This document shows, piece after piece, positions 34,634-46,152 of a stretch of 64,000 nucleotides of DNA (position 1 is its first letter; every line of letters begins with the position of its first letter). This DNA comes from Oryza sativa Japonica Group (lineage: Eukaryota > Streptophyta > Magnoliopsida > Poales > Poaceae). The position numbers were made by a program, and so were the translations under genes. The notes beneath the pieces are model-generated. The model searched no databases. It worked only from the letters and a program-made list of their open reading frames with translations, and had not been told where the DNA came from. The stretch covers positions 22,551,501-22,615,500 of the forward strand of contig NC_089039.1 in NCBI RefSeq assembly GCF_034140825.1. The letters run 5' to 3'.

Positions 34634-36945
34634 TTTTTTAGGGGTAAATGGCAGGAGCTCTGCCAATTTCATTAAGGAGAGTAGAGAAAAAGCAACAAAG
34701 GTTTTTTACAAACCTAGATTACAAAGGATCCCAAGTATTCTTCTATCAAGGCAAACCGGGGAGATAAGGGGCTAAAATTTTAAGAAAATGAGAAGCAACT
34801 AGAAGGAGAGTACGGGCACTACTCATCTAGAACATGTGCTTCAACGTAGGCTTTGCACATAGCGATAATTGAATCAACCACTTGCATCACTGTACTATAA
34901 ATGCCATTGAAGACTCTTGCGTTGCGCTGTAGCCAAATGCCCCAAGCTATGTAGATGAAGAGGTCATAAAAATTTCTTCTTTGTTCTTTGGCCATCTCTC
35001 TTCTGCAGGCTGACCACCATCGTAGCATATCTCCATCGAAGGTGGAAGCCACATGCATGTGGAGCCCGCCTTTTGCCAGGTGTGTCTCCATACCTGTTTA
35101 GCAAAGGCGCATTCCATGAGGAGGTGCGTTGTTGTCTCCGGTTCTACTCCACACAGAGGACAAATGTGGCTGTTGTCCCATCCACGAAGCTGGAGTTTGT
35201 CGGCTGTGAGGATCTTTCTATGGATCATGAGCCAACCAAAGAATTTGGATTTGTTTTCTACCTTCGCCTTCTAGAAGAAATCAGACATATTGTCTTGTAT
35301 GCCTCCAACGAACTGGATCCTGTAGGCGGAGTTTGCTTAATATGGTCCATTTGGAGTCCATCTCCAAGCTATCGCATCGTCTATGCCTTCCTGCAACTCC
35401 ACCTATTGGATTTGGTGCCATAGAAGGATGAATTCCCTAACCTGTGTTGTGGTATTCATTTGTCTCATCTTTTTCAACCAGTTGTTCCCTTGTATCTCCT
35501 GTGCCACTGATCTGTTCTTTCTCGTGGCTAACTGATAGAGGGAACGGTAAAGTTCTTTCAGGGGTGATCCGTTCAACCATCTGTCATGCCAGAATTTTGA
35601 TTTGTTGCCATTTCCAAGGGTTATCGTGGTCGAAACTCTGAACAGCTGCTTGTCTGTTTCATCACAAAGAAGACTCGATCCCTGCCAAGGCTTGTTGACG
35701 GCGGTCCATTCCTGCCAAAGCCAGCGGAGTCTTAAAGAGCGACCAAAAAGTTCGAGGTTTGTTATACCAAGGCCTCCCATGTTTTTTGGTCTACAGACCC
35801 TCCTCCAGTTAACTAGGCAGTGTCCCCCCTGTGCCTATTCTGACCCTGTCCAGAGGAAGCCCCTACGAATTTTGTCGATCTTTTTTTCAACCCATTTTTT
35901 AAGGGGGAAAACAGTGAGGTGATAGGTCGGGAGGGCAGAGAGGGTAGACTTTATCAGAACCGTCCAGCCAGTCTTGTTTAGTAACTTTCCTTTCCATGTT
36001 GGGAGCCTAGCCGAGAACCTATCGATGAGAGGTTGAACATCTGATTTTCTGAGTTTTCTGATGTGGAGTGGAAGTCCTAGATAGGTACAAGGGAAGTGTT
36101 TCATCTGTGCCGGGAAGGGGGAGAGAATATCCTGTAAGTTGAGGGTGCCACATCTAATGGCATAGACTTCGCTTTTGGATAAATTGGTCACCATGCCTGT
36201 CGCGAGGCCGAAATTTTGAAGAATCATTTGGACCGTTTGGAATTCCTGTTTATCTGGTCTAAGGAACACTACAACGTCATCTGCATATAAGGCCATATTG
36301 AAACGAGCAGTCGGCCTGTGGAGCGGTTGGAGGAGACCTGCTTCCTGTGCTGCGGCAAGGAGTTTTTGCAGAGGATCAATCGCTAGAATGAAGAGCATGG
36401 GTGATAGAGGGTCTCCCTGACGTAATCCTCGTCCATGCAAGAAGATGTTTCCTGCCTTCCCATTTAGGAGGATCTTTGATGAGGATGTTGCTAGAATGGA
36501 AATAATCCATCCAATCCATCTGTCTCCGAATCCCAATATCTGAGTCTGTCTAGGAGATAAGGCCAGCTGATCGAGTCGAAAGCTTTTGCAATGTCGAGTT
36601 TTAGCAGAATCGCGAGGATTTTGGACGATTGGAACTCACGCACCATGTTGTTTACGAATAGAAAGTTGTCTTGGATGTTTCTGCCTTTTATGAAGGCACT
36701 TTGATTTGTTGAGACCATCTGTTGCAATTTTGGGGCCAATCTGTTTGCTAGTAACTTGGAGAAGAGCTTTCCGAAGGCATGTATGAGGCTGATTGGCCTG
36801 TAATCACCTACCCTTAGAGCATCAGTCTTTTTTGGTAGAAGGGCAATGTAGGCTGAGTTTAATAGCCATAGACTATGAGTGTCGTGATTAGCAACCTGAT
36901 TTACTGCCATGACGATATCTTCCTTAATTATGTCCCAACACTTTT
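34634..36945 (-). mobile_element. 5'-truncated LINE with reverse transcriptase remnant
   Basis: On the minus strand the element ends in an A run (the T run at 34634) and includes the RT core. Readable parts are YRPISLIHAFGKLFSKLLAN, NQSAFIKGRNIQDNFLFVNN, LLKLDIAKAFDSISW, GRGLRQGDPLSPMLFILAID, FNMALYADDVVVFL (the YADD box), PCTYLGLPLHIRKLRK and WKGKLLNKTGWTVLIKSTL. The zinc-ribbon-like tail reads CPLCGVEPETTTHLLMECAF. The endonuclease and ORF1 are absent: sequence before WDIIKEDIV at about 36940 does not continue the family. At least one frameshift near 36.5 kb and a stop near 35.8 kb interrupt the frame, so it is inactive. Typical plant L1-type order. Confidence 0.9.
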
Positions 36946-37690
36946 ATGGTGAGGACTTTTATCTAAAAACCTTTATAGAAAATTTCAGTATGGAAAAGTG
37001 TGCGTTAGAAATATACATGTGTCATATGTTAATATATGTTAATATCACAAGTCTAGTTTAAATAAAGATACACACAGATATATTGAGGCCGTTCAGTTCA
37101 ACTGGGTTGTGGGTGTACAACCGCAGCGCTGCAACTCTCCTACATAATTTTTTGCTTGCTGGTCCGAACACACCATTTATAGAAGTCCATACAAATTTGT
37201 TCTTGAAAGATAAACTGATGATAAACAAATATATTCCGTTCCTTGAAGTATCAATTGCTTCCAAACAGCCCGTGTAGTATCAAGTGGGGATTAATTATCT
37301 TATCCTTAAAATAAACAGGTATTTTTAAACGCAGCAAGTGTTGTCTGAAGTCGATTCCTTCAGATGGTGCTGTTCATAAAACGGCTGAAATGAACAGATG
37401 ACAAGAAAATCGAACAGTAAATAGTTTCTTGACTCCAGCAAGTGCACCCATCGCGGGGACTCCGTCTTTAATTCCATGCATTGTGCCGTCTCCAATAATG
37501 AACTTACCATGACCATCCTTGGTGGTGATGATTTACAGTACAACCAATCTCTTAATTCTCGATAATGACTTCCAAGAAAATTAACTAAGCCTGATTTTTC
37601 TACAGAGCATTTTTAGGAAGTCAAACTCAGACAACACAAGTTGCACGTAGTTGCAGTCTAGCTTCAGAATAGTGATATATCGCATACAGT
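36946..37690. other. Intergenic DNA, no gene recognised
   Basis: A MITE-like piece lies at about 37087-37280 (GGCCGTTCAGTTCAACTGGG … TTGCTTCCAAACAGCCCG). The minus strand at about 37320-37560 has an open reading containing DGHGKFIIGDGTMHGIKDGV, which looks protein-like but belongs to no family I can name. It may be a gene fragment. Confidence 0.35.
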
Positions 37691-37692
37691 AC

Positions 37693-38815
37693 TGTTAACG
37701 TCAAAATTTAGCAAGCCCCAGAGTTATCATCAGCTTACAGTCACTATCGGCTTTAGCGTCTTGGAATCATCCAATGGAAATTATCAAGTCTTCAATAGTT
37801 GGATTCTTGGTAAATTTGGTTAAGGAAATTAATCAATTAAAGTAAGTTTATCAAGGATGCGGCACGACAGTTTATATATTAATTAGGAAGAGTCTATTAG
37901 TTTCGTTTCATCTTTAGGGAAGTGTGTTTAGCATTCGATAAGGCCTATGTTTTTCTTTTTATCTTTAGGAAAGTTTATATCATGTCCAATAAAGACTAGT
38001 ATTTACCCATGGGTATAAATATATACACCCGGGGTTATTGTAAAATATCCTCGATAAATACAACTTCGGCATATCGCCACCTTTTACATTTCTACTTTTT
38101 CGACGAGTTCTTGCTTCGAGTTAGGCATCAGCTTCGATCTTCTGACAAGAGGTATGACTTGTTTTAGCGGTTTGCATTGGTGGATTAGGGCATCGTTTTA
38201 GATGTTCTAATCTATCTTCTACAGCCTCTGGTTATCATATATCTTAGTTAATCTAGCTTAGCATATTAATTTGATAACATCGGATAGAATTCGTTTTAGG
38301 GTTTATGCTGGTATCGGCTAAATTACTTGTTAGATTAGATTAACTAAGATATCCACAACCCTGAAAATCAGTCAAATGTTTGATTGTCAGTGATGCATCA
38401 GTTAAGTTTGATCTACTAAGTCGTGCTTAGAACCATAATTTCTAGCTTGCTTTTTAATTGCCAATAAAGATTTCATCAGGGTTTTAGTTGATAAGTTATC
38501 CATGTAAAGCGGGTAGGAGTCCTCTCGAGGACATAACCACATCCAAGATCGTCAAATCGATACAATACCTGGCATATTATAATTCCCAAATAGAAATAGA
38601 GTATTACCTCTCGTCGAAAGGGCTTAAATCTGTCTAAACCTCTTGTCACAACCCATCTATTTTAGCTCTCGTGTGGTATCGCTTTTCATATTTCATATTC
38701 TTAGTATCGACAATGAACATTATGCTTATGCATGAGTTAGTATCCAACTTCTCTTGTGTTTTTACTCATCTCCTCCGGTTAATAATCCAAATTGTACCAA
38801 CCAGCTTCTAACTGA
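37693..38815. mobile_element. Possible solo LTR (gypsy-like fossil)
   Basis: The stretch opens TGTTAACGTCAAAATTTAGC, like the start of several rice Ty3/gypsy LTRs as I remember them. It contains a TATA-rich promoter-like section near 38010-38030 and a long non-coding body of about 1.1 kb. No internal coding region lies next to it, so a solo LTR is the simplest reading. The right end is unclear and I could not see a clean target duplication, which suggests an old, worn copy. Confidence 0.35.
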
Positions 38816-40308
38816 ATTACTATAGAAACTTGTAGAATCCCTGCCGTACAAATATTGCAAATACTGTTCAGCAGTAGAAGGGGGGAGATTGACGTGAGAT
38901 TAAGGGAGATGAACCCTAATAATTATGGTGTGTCATCAAGATTTAGATGCTATAAATGCCATATGTCGAAACCGGAATATTTAAGCTCATGTGCACGCAT
39001 GCAAATTAAGTTGTCAAGACTCAAAAGAGATGGTTGACATAAACTTATCAAACAGAACCTTTGAAAGATTAGCTTGATAATGCGATTAAGTGAGAGTGAG
39101 CGTCTTCTTAGTTTTCTTTTCGTTAAGGATTTTATGGAACACTATACACTGGACAGTTATAGCAGCCATACGTACAGATATCAGTTACCATCAGACACCA
39201 AACATGTCGCACTCGACCACTCCAGCAACAATGACATATAATCAAGAGCTTAAGCCTGTGTGTAAGTCAACAGTGCTGGTAATTAATATCTCCAAACCCA
39301 GAAAATCATAAGCGAAAAAAGTCCTGAATTGAAATTATCTGGCTACCGATCGATATGGAGTATTACCTTTTAATCTTTTAATAGATGACGTCATTCGTTT
39401 AACTATTCGTTTTATTAAAAAGATATATAACTATAATTTATTTTATTTAATATTTAAAATATAATTTATATCTTATATATTTATATAAAATTTTTAAATA
39501 ATACGCGTGATCGGCAAAGTCGACGACGTCATGGGTTAAAAATCTCAGAGGCACGAATTGTCTCATCGATCTGACCCAGCTGACCAGAATTATTACCACC
39601 GGGAAAATGATGTGGAGAGGCAGCAGCTTGGCGCTTCCGCTTTCAGATGGCACGTCACGCGCCACGTGGGTAGCTGCGTCATCCTTCCCGAGATCGTCGG
39701 AAGCTGTGTGGCAAATCAAACCGCGACGCTGATCTGATCCAGCAGGTTGTTTTCAGAGCAATCAAATTCTAGCAATGCAGGAGTGACTAAACGATGAGGT
39801 GGAGAGAAGAAAGATGGGAGGGAGATAGTCATCTCTCATGTAAGGGGCTACCCCTACATAAACTACAATAAATATGTAAGAGTGCTAGAGATATTAGAGA
39901 TTGTGTGGTAGAGATAACCTCAGGTCATTCCCAACCCAATGACTACAATGATGTCACTGCACTTAAAATAAAAAATGATGTGGCAAGTGAATAAATGAAG
40001 AAAGAGAAGGAAACCAGATCTTGCATGAGACATGATTTCTACACAACATACAATGCATCATGTGAGATAAGTAGCATTAAATTTAAGTATGAAAGAGTGG
40101 TGTTTGCATTGAAAGAGTAGTGTATAGTACTATTTTTTTATGACGTGAAGTTTATAGAAACTATGTGTAGTGTCTTGAGTTGAGATTGATCTAATACATG
40201 TTACCTCTTAATTAATAGTGTATATCATGTAGAAATTGGATGGGGTAGTCATCTCTACTATAAAGCTTGCCCTAATTGCTTGAAACTTGTCTGTTAAGTA
40301 AAGACTGG

Positions 40309-40310
<2 letters not shown>

Positions 40311-40343
<33 letters not shown>
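40311..40343. repeat. (AG)n microsatellite
   Basis: An uninterrupted AG dinucleotide run of about 33 bases in intergenic DNA. Confidence 0.9.
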
Positions 40344-40345
<2 letters not shown>

Positions 40346-40529
40346 AATTCGAGAGCGATCGATCGAAGATGTTTGAAAAAGAAACGGAGAATTCGTGTTC
40401 CAGATTAGATCGGCTAACTGCATTTAATTAATTTCCGTGGAGACTCGCAGACTTGGCCGGGGTTTTGGGGGGTGCTGCAAATGCTTGCTAATATCACTAT
40501 TTGAATTATTTGAAACCGTTAGTTGCTTA

Positions 40530-40762
40530 GGGCACCCATAATGGTTATCTATAGGCTCTCTATAAAAGATCCATGTCAGCATATTTTTCTTAGAAGAGAT
40601 TAAATGAAGAGATAGACTAAAGCTATCTACTAACCCGAAGATAGTCTATAGAAAAAAACGAGGCAATGGATTAGAGAGCTATAGATACCCATGTAGACAT
40701 ACAATTGAGCTGAGATGTACATGTTTTATAGAGAGCACCTTACTTTACCATTGCGGGTGCTC
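40530..40762. mobile_element. MITE with GGGCACCCATAATGG ends
   Basis: The left end GGGCACCCATAATGGTTATC and the right end ACCATTGCGGGTGCTC are imperfect inverted repeats. CTATAGGCTCTCTATAAA and its complement-like TTTTATAGAGAGCA sit further in. It is non-coding. Confidence 0.6.
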
Positions 40763-41449
40763 TTATGAGATACTCGGAGAAACGCGCAGTGCTACTCCTC
40801 CGTAAGGTAGTAAGACGATTTGGGTTCAAAGCCTCACATCTTCTAATTATTTATATTAGGTTATTTTTTAATATTCGTGTTTTTTTAAAGATGCTATCTT
40901 CGTTCCATAAAAATCAATGTAATACTCTGAACAGAAATCTCTGTTCAGATTCATTGTATTAGGATGTGTTATATCCAGTCTATACGTTTTTTATGAGAAT
41001 GAGCAAAGTATGCGGCTTGTTGTCTCGATGACCGATCTATTTCCCCCCTCTCTATGTTGGATACTGTTCTTTAGTACGCTGAGTCATGTTAACTGTTTGT
41101 TGATCGGACCCTCCATCAGATACTATGCATGGACGAACACAAACGACCCTTTACTCGTGATTGTTCCTGTCGTGTCGGCTAATTGCATTTGCAGCTTCCC
41201 AGATGCTGCATCAATAATCAATCTACATAAAGGCTAGAGAGAGATACGTTGATCAGGCCATATGTGACTTGGTCAACTGTCCTAAAGTCAGAATGCTAGT
41301 CCAAAGCCAAGAGAAGAAAAATCAGATTGTAATAAGAGTATAAGACCATCAGCACAGGAGGGGACCTGACACAGATTGTTGCGATGCTACATCTTTACTT
41401 CTTGTATAAATATCCTCTCAAGTCTCACCATCTACTTAGCTAATATAGC

Positions 41450-41683
41450 CTCCCTCCGTCCCTAAATATTTGACGCCGTTGACTTTTCTAAACATGTTTG
41501 ACCGTTCGTCTTATTTAAAAAATTTAAGTAATTATTAATTCTTTTTCTATCGTTTGATTCATTGTTAAATATACTTTTATATATACATATAGTTTTACAT
41601 ATTTCAAAAAAAAATTCAATAAGACGAACAGTCAAATATGTTTAAAAAAGTCAACGACGTCAAATATTTAGGGGCGGAGGGAG
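41450..41683. mobile_element. Stowaway-type MITE
   Basis: The left end CTCCCTCCGTCCCTAAATAT and the right end ATATTTAGGGGCGGAGGGAG are inverted. GTTTGACCGTTCGTCTTATT pairs with AATAAGACGAACAGTCAAA. TA follows the right end. Closely similar copies lie at 46584 and 49571. Confidence 0.8.
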
Positions 41684-42511
41684 TACTATCCTCTATTATG
41701 ACCGTGATGATATTGTAAATCATTTTTTTTCGAAATCGGAAACCCCAGATACAGAAATGGAATCGGATATTATTAAAACCGAAAACATAGCGAAAGTGAA
41801 CTGCTGCGGATACGGTAACGAAAATTTATTGGAATAAAAAAAACCCTCAAACTGAACTTCAAACTTTATCAAGTCCAATTCTCAAATCCCAAAAGTCAAC
41901 AATTCATCATAAAACACAATCATATCAGTCTCAACAGTATATGACAAAACATAATCTATGAAATAAATGATCTATGTTTAAGATAGGAATCATATTGATA
42001 AATCCTAATACAGAAATTTAGGTCAGGCTATTATTGTGTTGTATGGGCTATGCTATGGGTCTGGAAATTCCGAGAAAATTTCCAGAAGTTTCCAATCGAT
42101 TTCGAGTTCCGACGAAACCGCTCTTATCATTCGATTCTGTTTCGGAGAAAATATTTTCAAATTCAATTCCGTTTCTGAAAAAATCCGACCGATATATTCC
42201 GTTTTCGAAAATAGCTTTATGATCTGAAAAGTTTTCATACCGTTTTTACCCCTAACGACTAATGTCAGATGTGACAAATTTAGTTACAAACAAAATAGAC
42301 CCTAATTAAGTCTCTTTGATAATGTATCCAAAAGTGCTTATACTTAGACAAAGGTGAGTTTTTTTTAAAGGAGGGCAAAAGCTTTGCCTCGTATATTAAT
42401 AGAGATAGAGAAAAAACAAAACAAAATCAGATAGGGAAATATTTACAGGGCAAGCCAAAAGATAGACAAAGGTGAGTTAACTTTCGATATCCACAAAGTC
42501 ATAACTTCTTA

Positions 42512-42855
42512 GGCTCTATTTCTTTCAGCTTGGGATTATTATAATCCAGATTATTGGGAGTAAGCTGAAAGAAACAGATAACTTATTGAAGTAGCTTATT
42601 ATAATTTGGAGCCCAACTTATTATAATTTGATAAGCTCATTTAGGTGAGTTTTTTCTAGATTATTGGGTGAAAAATTACCCACCATGCCACCCCCACTCT
42701 CTATTTAGACTTGCAAACTCAATAATCTAGGCTCTAATAATCTAGGAAAGAAACAGCTAACCGTTTATTCTACTACAAATTATAACAATCTAGCTTATAG
42801 TAATATGACTCAATAATTTAGATTATAATAATTCCAAACTAAAAGAAACAGGGCC
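42512..42855. mobile_element. MITE with GGCTCTATTTCTTTCAGCT ends
   Basis: GGCTCTATTTCTTTCAGCTT on the left pairs with AACTAAAAGAAACAGGGCC on the right. The body is rich in AATAATCTAG and TTATAATTTG motifs in both orientations. It is non-coding. Confidence 0.6.
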
Positions 42856-43659
42856 TGAATCGTCTACCGTTGAAAAAACCAGCGTAAAGAACTTCATAAC
42901 ATCAAGTACAACTAGCTAGGACGACGGAACCGGAGCAAATTAAGCTGCTGCGTTACACTATTGACCGGCTATATTAGTCTATCACGACCGTCCACATCGC
43001 CACTCAACAACACCATCGCTGCCGCGCGCGGCACAAAGGTGGCCGTCGCCGACTCGCCGGTGTGTGCGGTGTTGGTGAGCGTTCGGTGAGAACGTTCTCG
43101 GCTTCCCTCCCCCCTCACGCACGCGCAATCCACAGCTAGCTAGCGCGGGCGGCGCGCGCGTCCACCACGAAACCCCCCCGCACGTAGCCATCGGTGTATT
43201 ACTACTACAACCGGTTCACATCACACCTCGCCCGGTTATTTCCAACGCGAGGCATAAATACGGGAGAGGGAAGGGGAAACCCGACGCGACACGTCTCCTC
43301 GATTCCGCTGGTTTTTTAAGTTTGGTGAAACTCGATCGCTTAGGTTAAACCTCGGTAGCTGTTGGGTGCGAGGTTGGCCATCGATCATCTCTCGCTGGAT
43401 CACGCCACTTTTTCGCATGCAAAGCGTAGGATTTCTCTCTTTGTTTTTAGGATTTCTTGGTGGTTGCGAGCCGCTTACCTGAACCCAGAACCCCCCAGTT
43501 GCCGGTCAAGCCAAACCCTGCCCACTGCGATCGCCTCCCATATAACACATACTCTCTTCCTCTTTCTCTTCGCTTCATCAAGTAGTAGTCGTGTTCATTA
43601 ATCTGCATCTCTCGCTTCACGTACTTTGAAGTGGTGGTGAACTGTGTTTTGTGTCATCG

Positions 43660-46152
43660 ATGGTGACCATGTCGGCGTCGGCGGAGGCGAAGAGTCGACG
43701 GGAGAGGCGGTCGGTGGTGGCGGAGCTGGAGGGGGCGCTGCTGCGCGACGCGGCGACGTTCCCGTACTTCATGCTGGTGGCGTTCGAGGCGTCCGGGCTG
43801 CCGCGGTTCGCGGCGCTGCTGGCGCTGTGGCCGCTGCTGTGGGCGCTGGAGCGGGCGCTGGGGCGGGGCGACCTGGCGCTGCGCGCCGCGGCGTTCGTGG
43901 CGACAGCGGGCGTGCCGCGCGCGGAGGTGGAGGCCGTGGCGCGCGCCGTGCTGCCCAAGTTCATGGCCGACGACGTCGACCCGGCGGCGTGGGCGGCGTT
44001 CGGGTCCTGCGGCGGGCGGCGCGTCGTGGTGACACGCATGCCCCGGGTCATGGTGGAGCGGTTCGCCAGGGAGCACCTCGGCGCGCACGAGGTGGTCGGC
44101 TGCGACCTCGAGTACAGCCGCCTCAGGCGGTCCACCGGCTTCGTCAGGGGCGGCGGCGGCGGCGAGCGCGCGGTCGCCGAACGCGTGCGCGCGCTCTTCG
44201 CCGATGGCGACCGGCCGGACGTCGGGATCGCGCGGTCCGAGTCGGCGACGCGATCCTTCTTGCCCTTCTGCAAGGTACTACCACGTACACACCGTGCACG
44301 AACACTCCCGGAACTCGTCCAAACCACTAATTAATCTGCATCATATAGCAAAAAACTACTGAATTTGATTATAGTCAGCAATTTTTTTTCATAAATTTGA
44401 CAGTGATTTAAAAGTGTCAATGGAGGGAGTAGTAGTATACTAGAACACGCACTTGATCGATGGAGCAATTAATGTGCGCCATTTTCCTAGGAAGAAAAAA
44501 TAATGTGTATATTTTCCTAGGAGTAGAGCTTTAGAGGTGCTTGCCCATAAGCATGCGCGTCGGTACATGTTCCCGTCTAATATGTGCATGGAATTTGGGC
44601 ATATGCATGCATGGACGAGGATGAACCATACCACAACTAAATGCCTAGCTAGATTAATTCTGAAAGTCGTTTACGCATGTGACCGCCACAGCCACAAGAG
44701 TCAAACTTAACCCATCAATCCATGATGCATCTCCAAATCTGTGTTCGATATACTCCACAACATGCAACTCGGTGCACATGAAAGGATGTCATGATAGTCG
44801 GCAAAAGTTCTTTAAAAAATAACCCAAGTTGTCGGGACAAATTTAGACGAATAAATTAGTAGTTTAGTACTCGTGTCACAAAATTTAAATTTGACTGTAG
44901 AAATTACTATGTACGTATACTCGTACATAGTGAGTGATCACGTGAACCTTACATGTAGAAGTGTGTGTCTCTGTGTGTGCGCGCTAAGCCATAGCTTTCA
45001 TCTGAATAACTCTGTTTGAAAATTGAAATGCGCATCGCTATTGTGGTTTTAATTTGTGGCCAAATACGCATCACTTTTCTCCAATAATTATGTTAAATCG
45101 TGGCTCGTTCAGGTGTTAATTATCATGCTATAGTTTTGTTGGGACCAACATGGCGAGAAACCGCGAATTAAACCTGTAATTTGATTACGTGCATGCAGAA
45201 GCAACTCCGGCCGCCGTTCTGTGAGGACGACGGCGACGACGTCGCCGCCGCCGGCGAGCAGCACAAATGCCCTCCGTTCCGGCCAGTCATCTTCCACGAC
45301 GGCCGCCTCGTGTGCCGGCCCACGCCGCTCATGTCGCTCGTCATCCTCCTGTGGCTTCCGCTTGGCGCGCTCGTCGCCTTCGTCCGCATCGCCGTCGGCA
45401 TCTCCGTGCCCATCCAGATCATCCCCCGCATCGCGCCCTACTTCGGCGGCGCCGTCGTCGTGCACGGCGCCCCGCCGCCCGCCGCCGCCAGCGGGCCGGC
45501 GTCCGGCGTCCTCTTCGTGTGCACGCACCGGACGCTGATGGACCCGGTGGTGCTCGCCACCGTGCTCGGCCGCCGCGTGGCCGCCGTGACGTACTCCATC
45601 TCCCGCCTCTCGGAGGTCCTCTCGCCGATCCCGACGGTGCGGCTGACGCGCGACCGCGGCGTGGACGCGGCGCAGATGCGCGCCGAGCTGTCGCGCGGCG
45701 ACGTCGCGGTGTGCCCCGAGGGGACGACGTGCCGGGAGCCCTTCCTGCTCCGCTTCTCCGCGCTGTTCGCCGAGCTCAGCGACCGGATCGTGCCGGTGGC
45801 GATGAACTACCGCGTCGGGCTCTTCCACCCGACGACGGCGAGGGGGTGGAAGGCCATGGACCCCATCTTCTTCTTCATGAACCCGAGGCCGGTGTACGAG
45901 GTGACCTTCCTCAACCAGCTCCCCGCCGAGGAGACGTGCGCCGCCGGCAAGAGCGCCGTCGACGTCGCCAACTACGTGCAGAGGATACTCGCCGCCAAGC
46001 TCGGGTTCGAGTGCACCACCTTCACGCGCAAGGACAAGTACCGCGTGCTCGCCGGCAACGACGGCATCGTCAACGTCAAGCCGCCGGCGGCGGCGGATCC
46101 GGCGCCGTGGCAGCGCCGCCTCAAGGAGGTTCTCGGCTTCTTGCTCCACTAA
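43660..46152 (+). CDS. Glycerol-3-phosphate acyltransferase, GPAT5/7-like, 522 aa
   Basis: Two exons, 43660-44274 and 45199-46152, join in phase 0. Land-plant GPATs of this group acylate the sn-2 position of glycerol-3-phosphate to make cutin or suberin precursors at the ER. The N-terminal half is a HAD-like domain ([41 protein letters not shown]). The position of the catalytic DxDG motif reads E22-L-E24-G, so phosphatase activity is probably absent, as in GPAT5/7 and unlike GPAT4/6/8. The C-terminal half has a hydrophobic segment ([20 protein letters not shown]) and acyltransferase blocks THRTLMDP (H315, D320) and [20 protein letters not shown] (378-397). It ends with [19 protein letters not shown] and [13 protein letters not shown]. 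Close similarity to Arabidopsis GPAT5 (suberin) is from memory. Alternative codons upstream (GTG) were ignored. Confidence 0.9.

Larger units (their letters stand above)
38816..43659. other. Gene-poor stretch; MITEs, GPAT promoter and leader
   Basis: I find no gene in this stretch. MITE-like pieces lie at about 39930-40200 (CATTCCCAACCCAATGACTA), 40530-40762, 41450-41683 and 42512-42855. An AG microsatellite lies at 40311-40343. The region at about 42990-43659 is GC-richer and precedes the GPAT gene. CATAAATA at about 43253 could be its TATA box, which would give a leader of about 380 bases. Confidence 0.45.

Noticed and set aside
34819-36910. Separate host genes on the minus strand
   Set aside because: All the open frames belong to one L1-type LINE (YADD box, LGLP motif, zinc-ribbon tail) that is interrupted and 5'-truncated.
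37693-38815. Complete LTR retrotransposon
   Set aside because: There is no second LTR or internal coding region nearby. At most it is a worn solo LTR.
45109-46149. 346-codon frame antisense to GPAT exon 2
   Set aside because: Same cause: a mirror of the GC-rich acyltransferase exon. Its Arg/His/Asp-rich translation has no family character.
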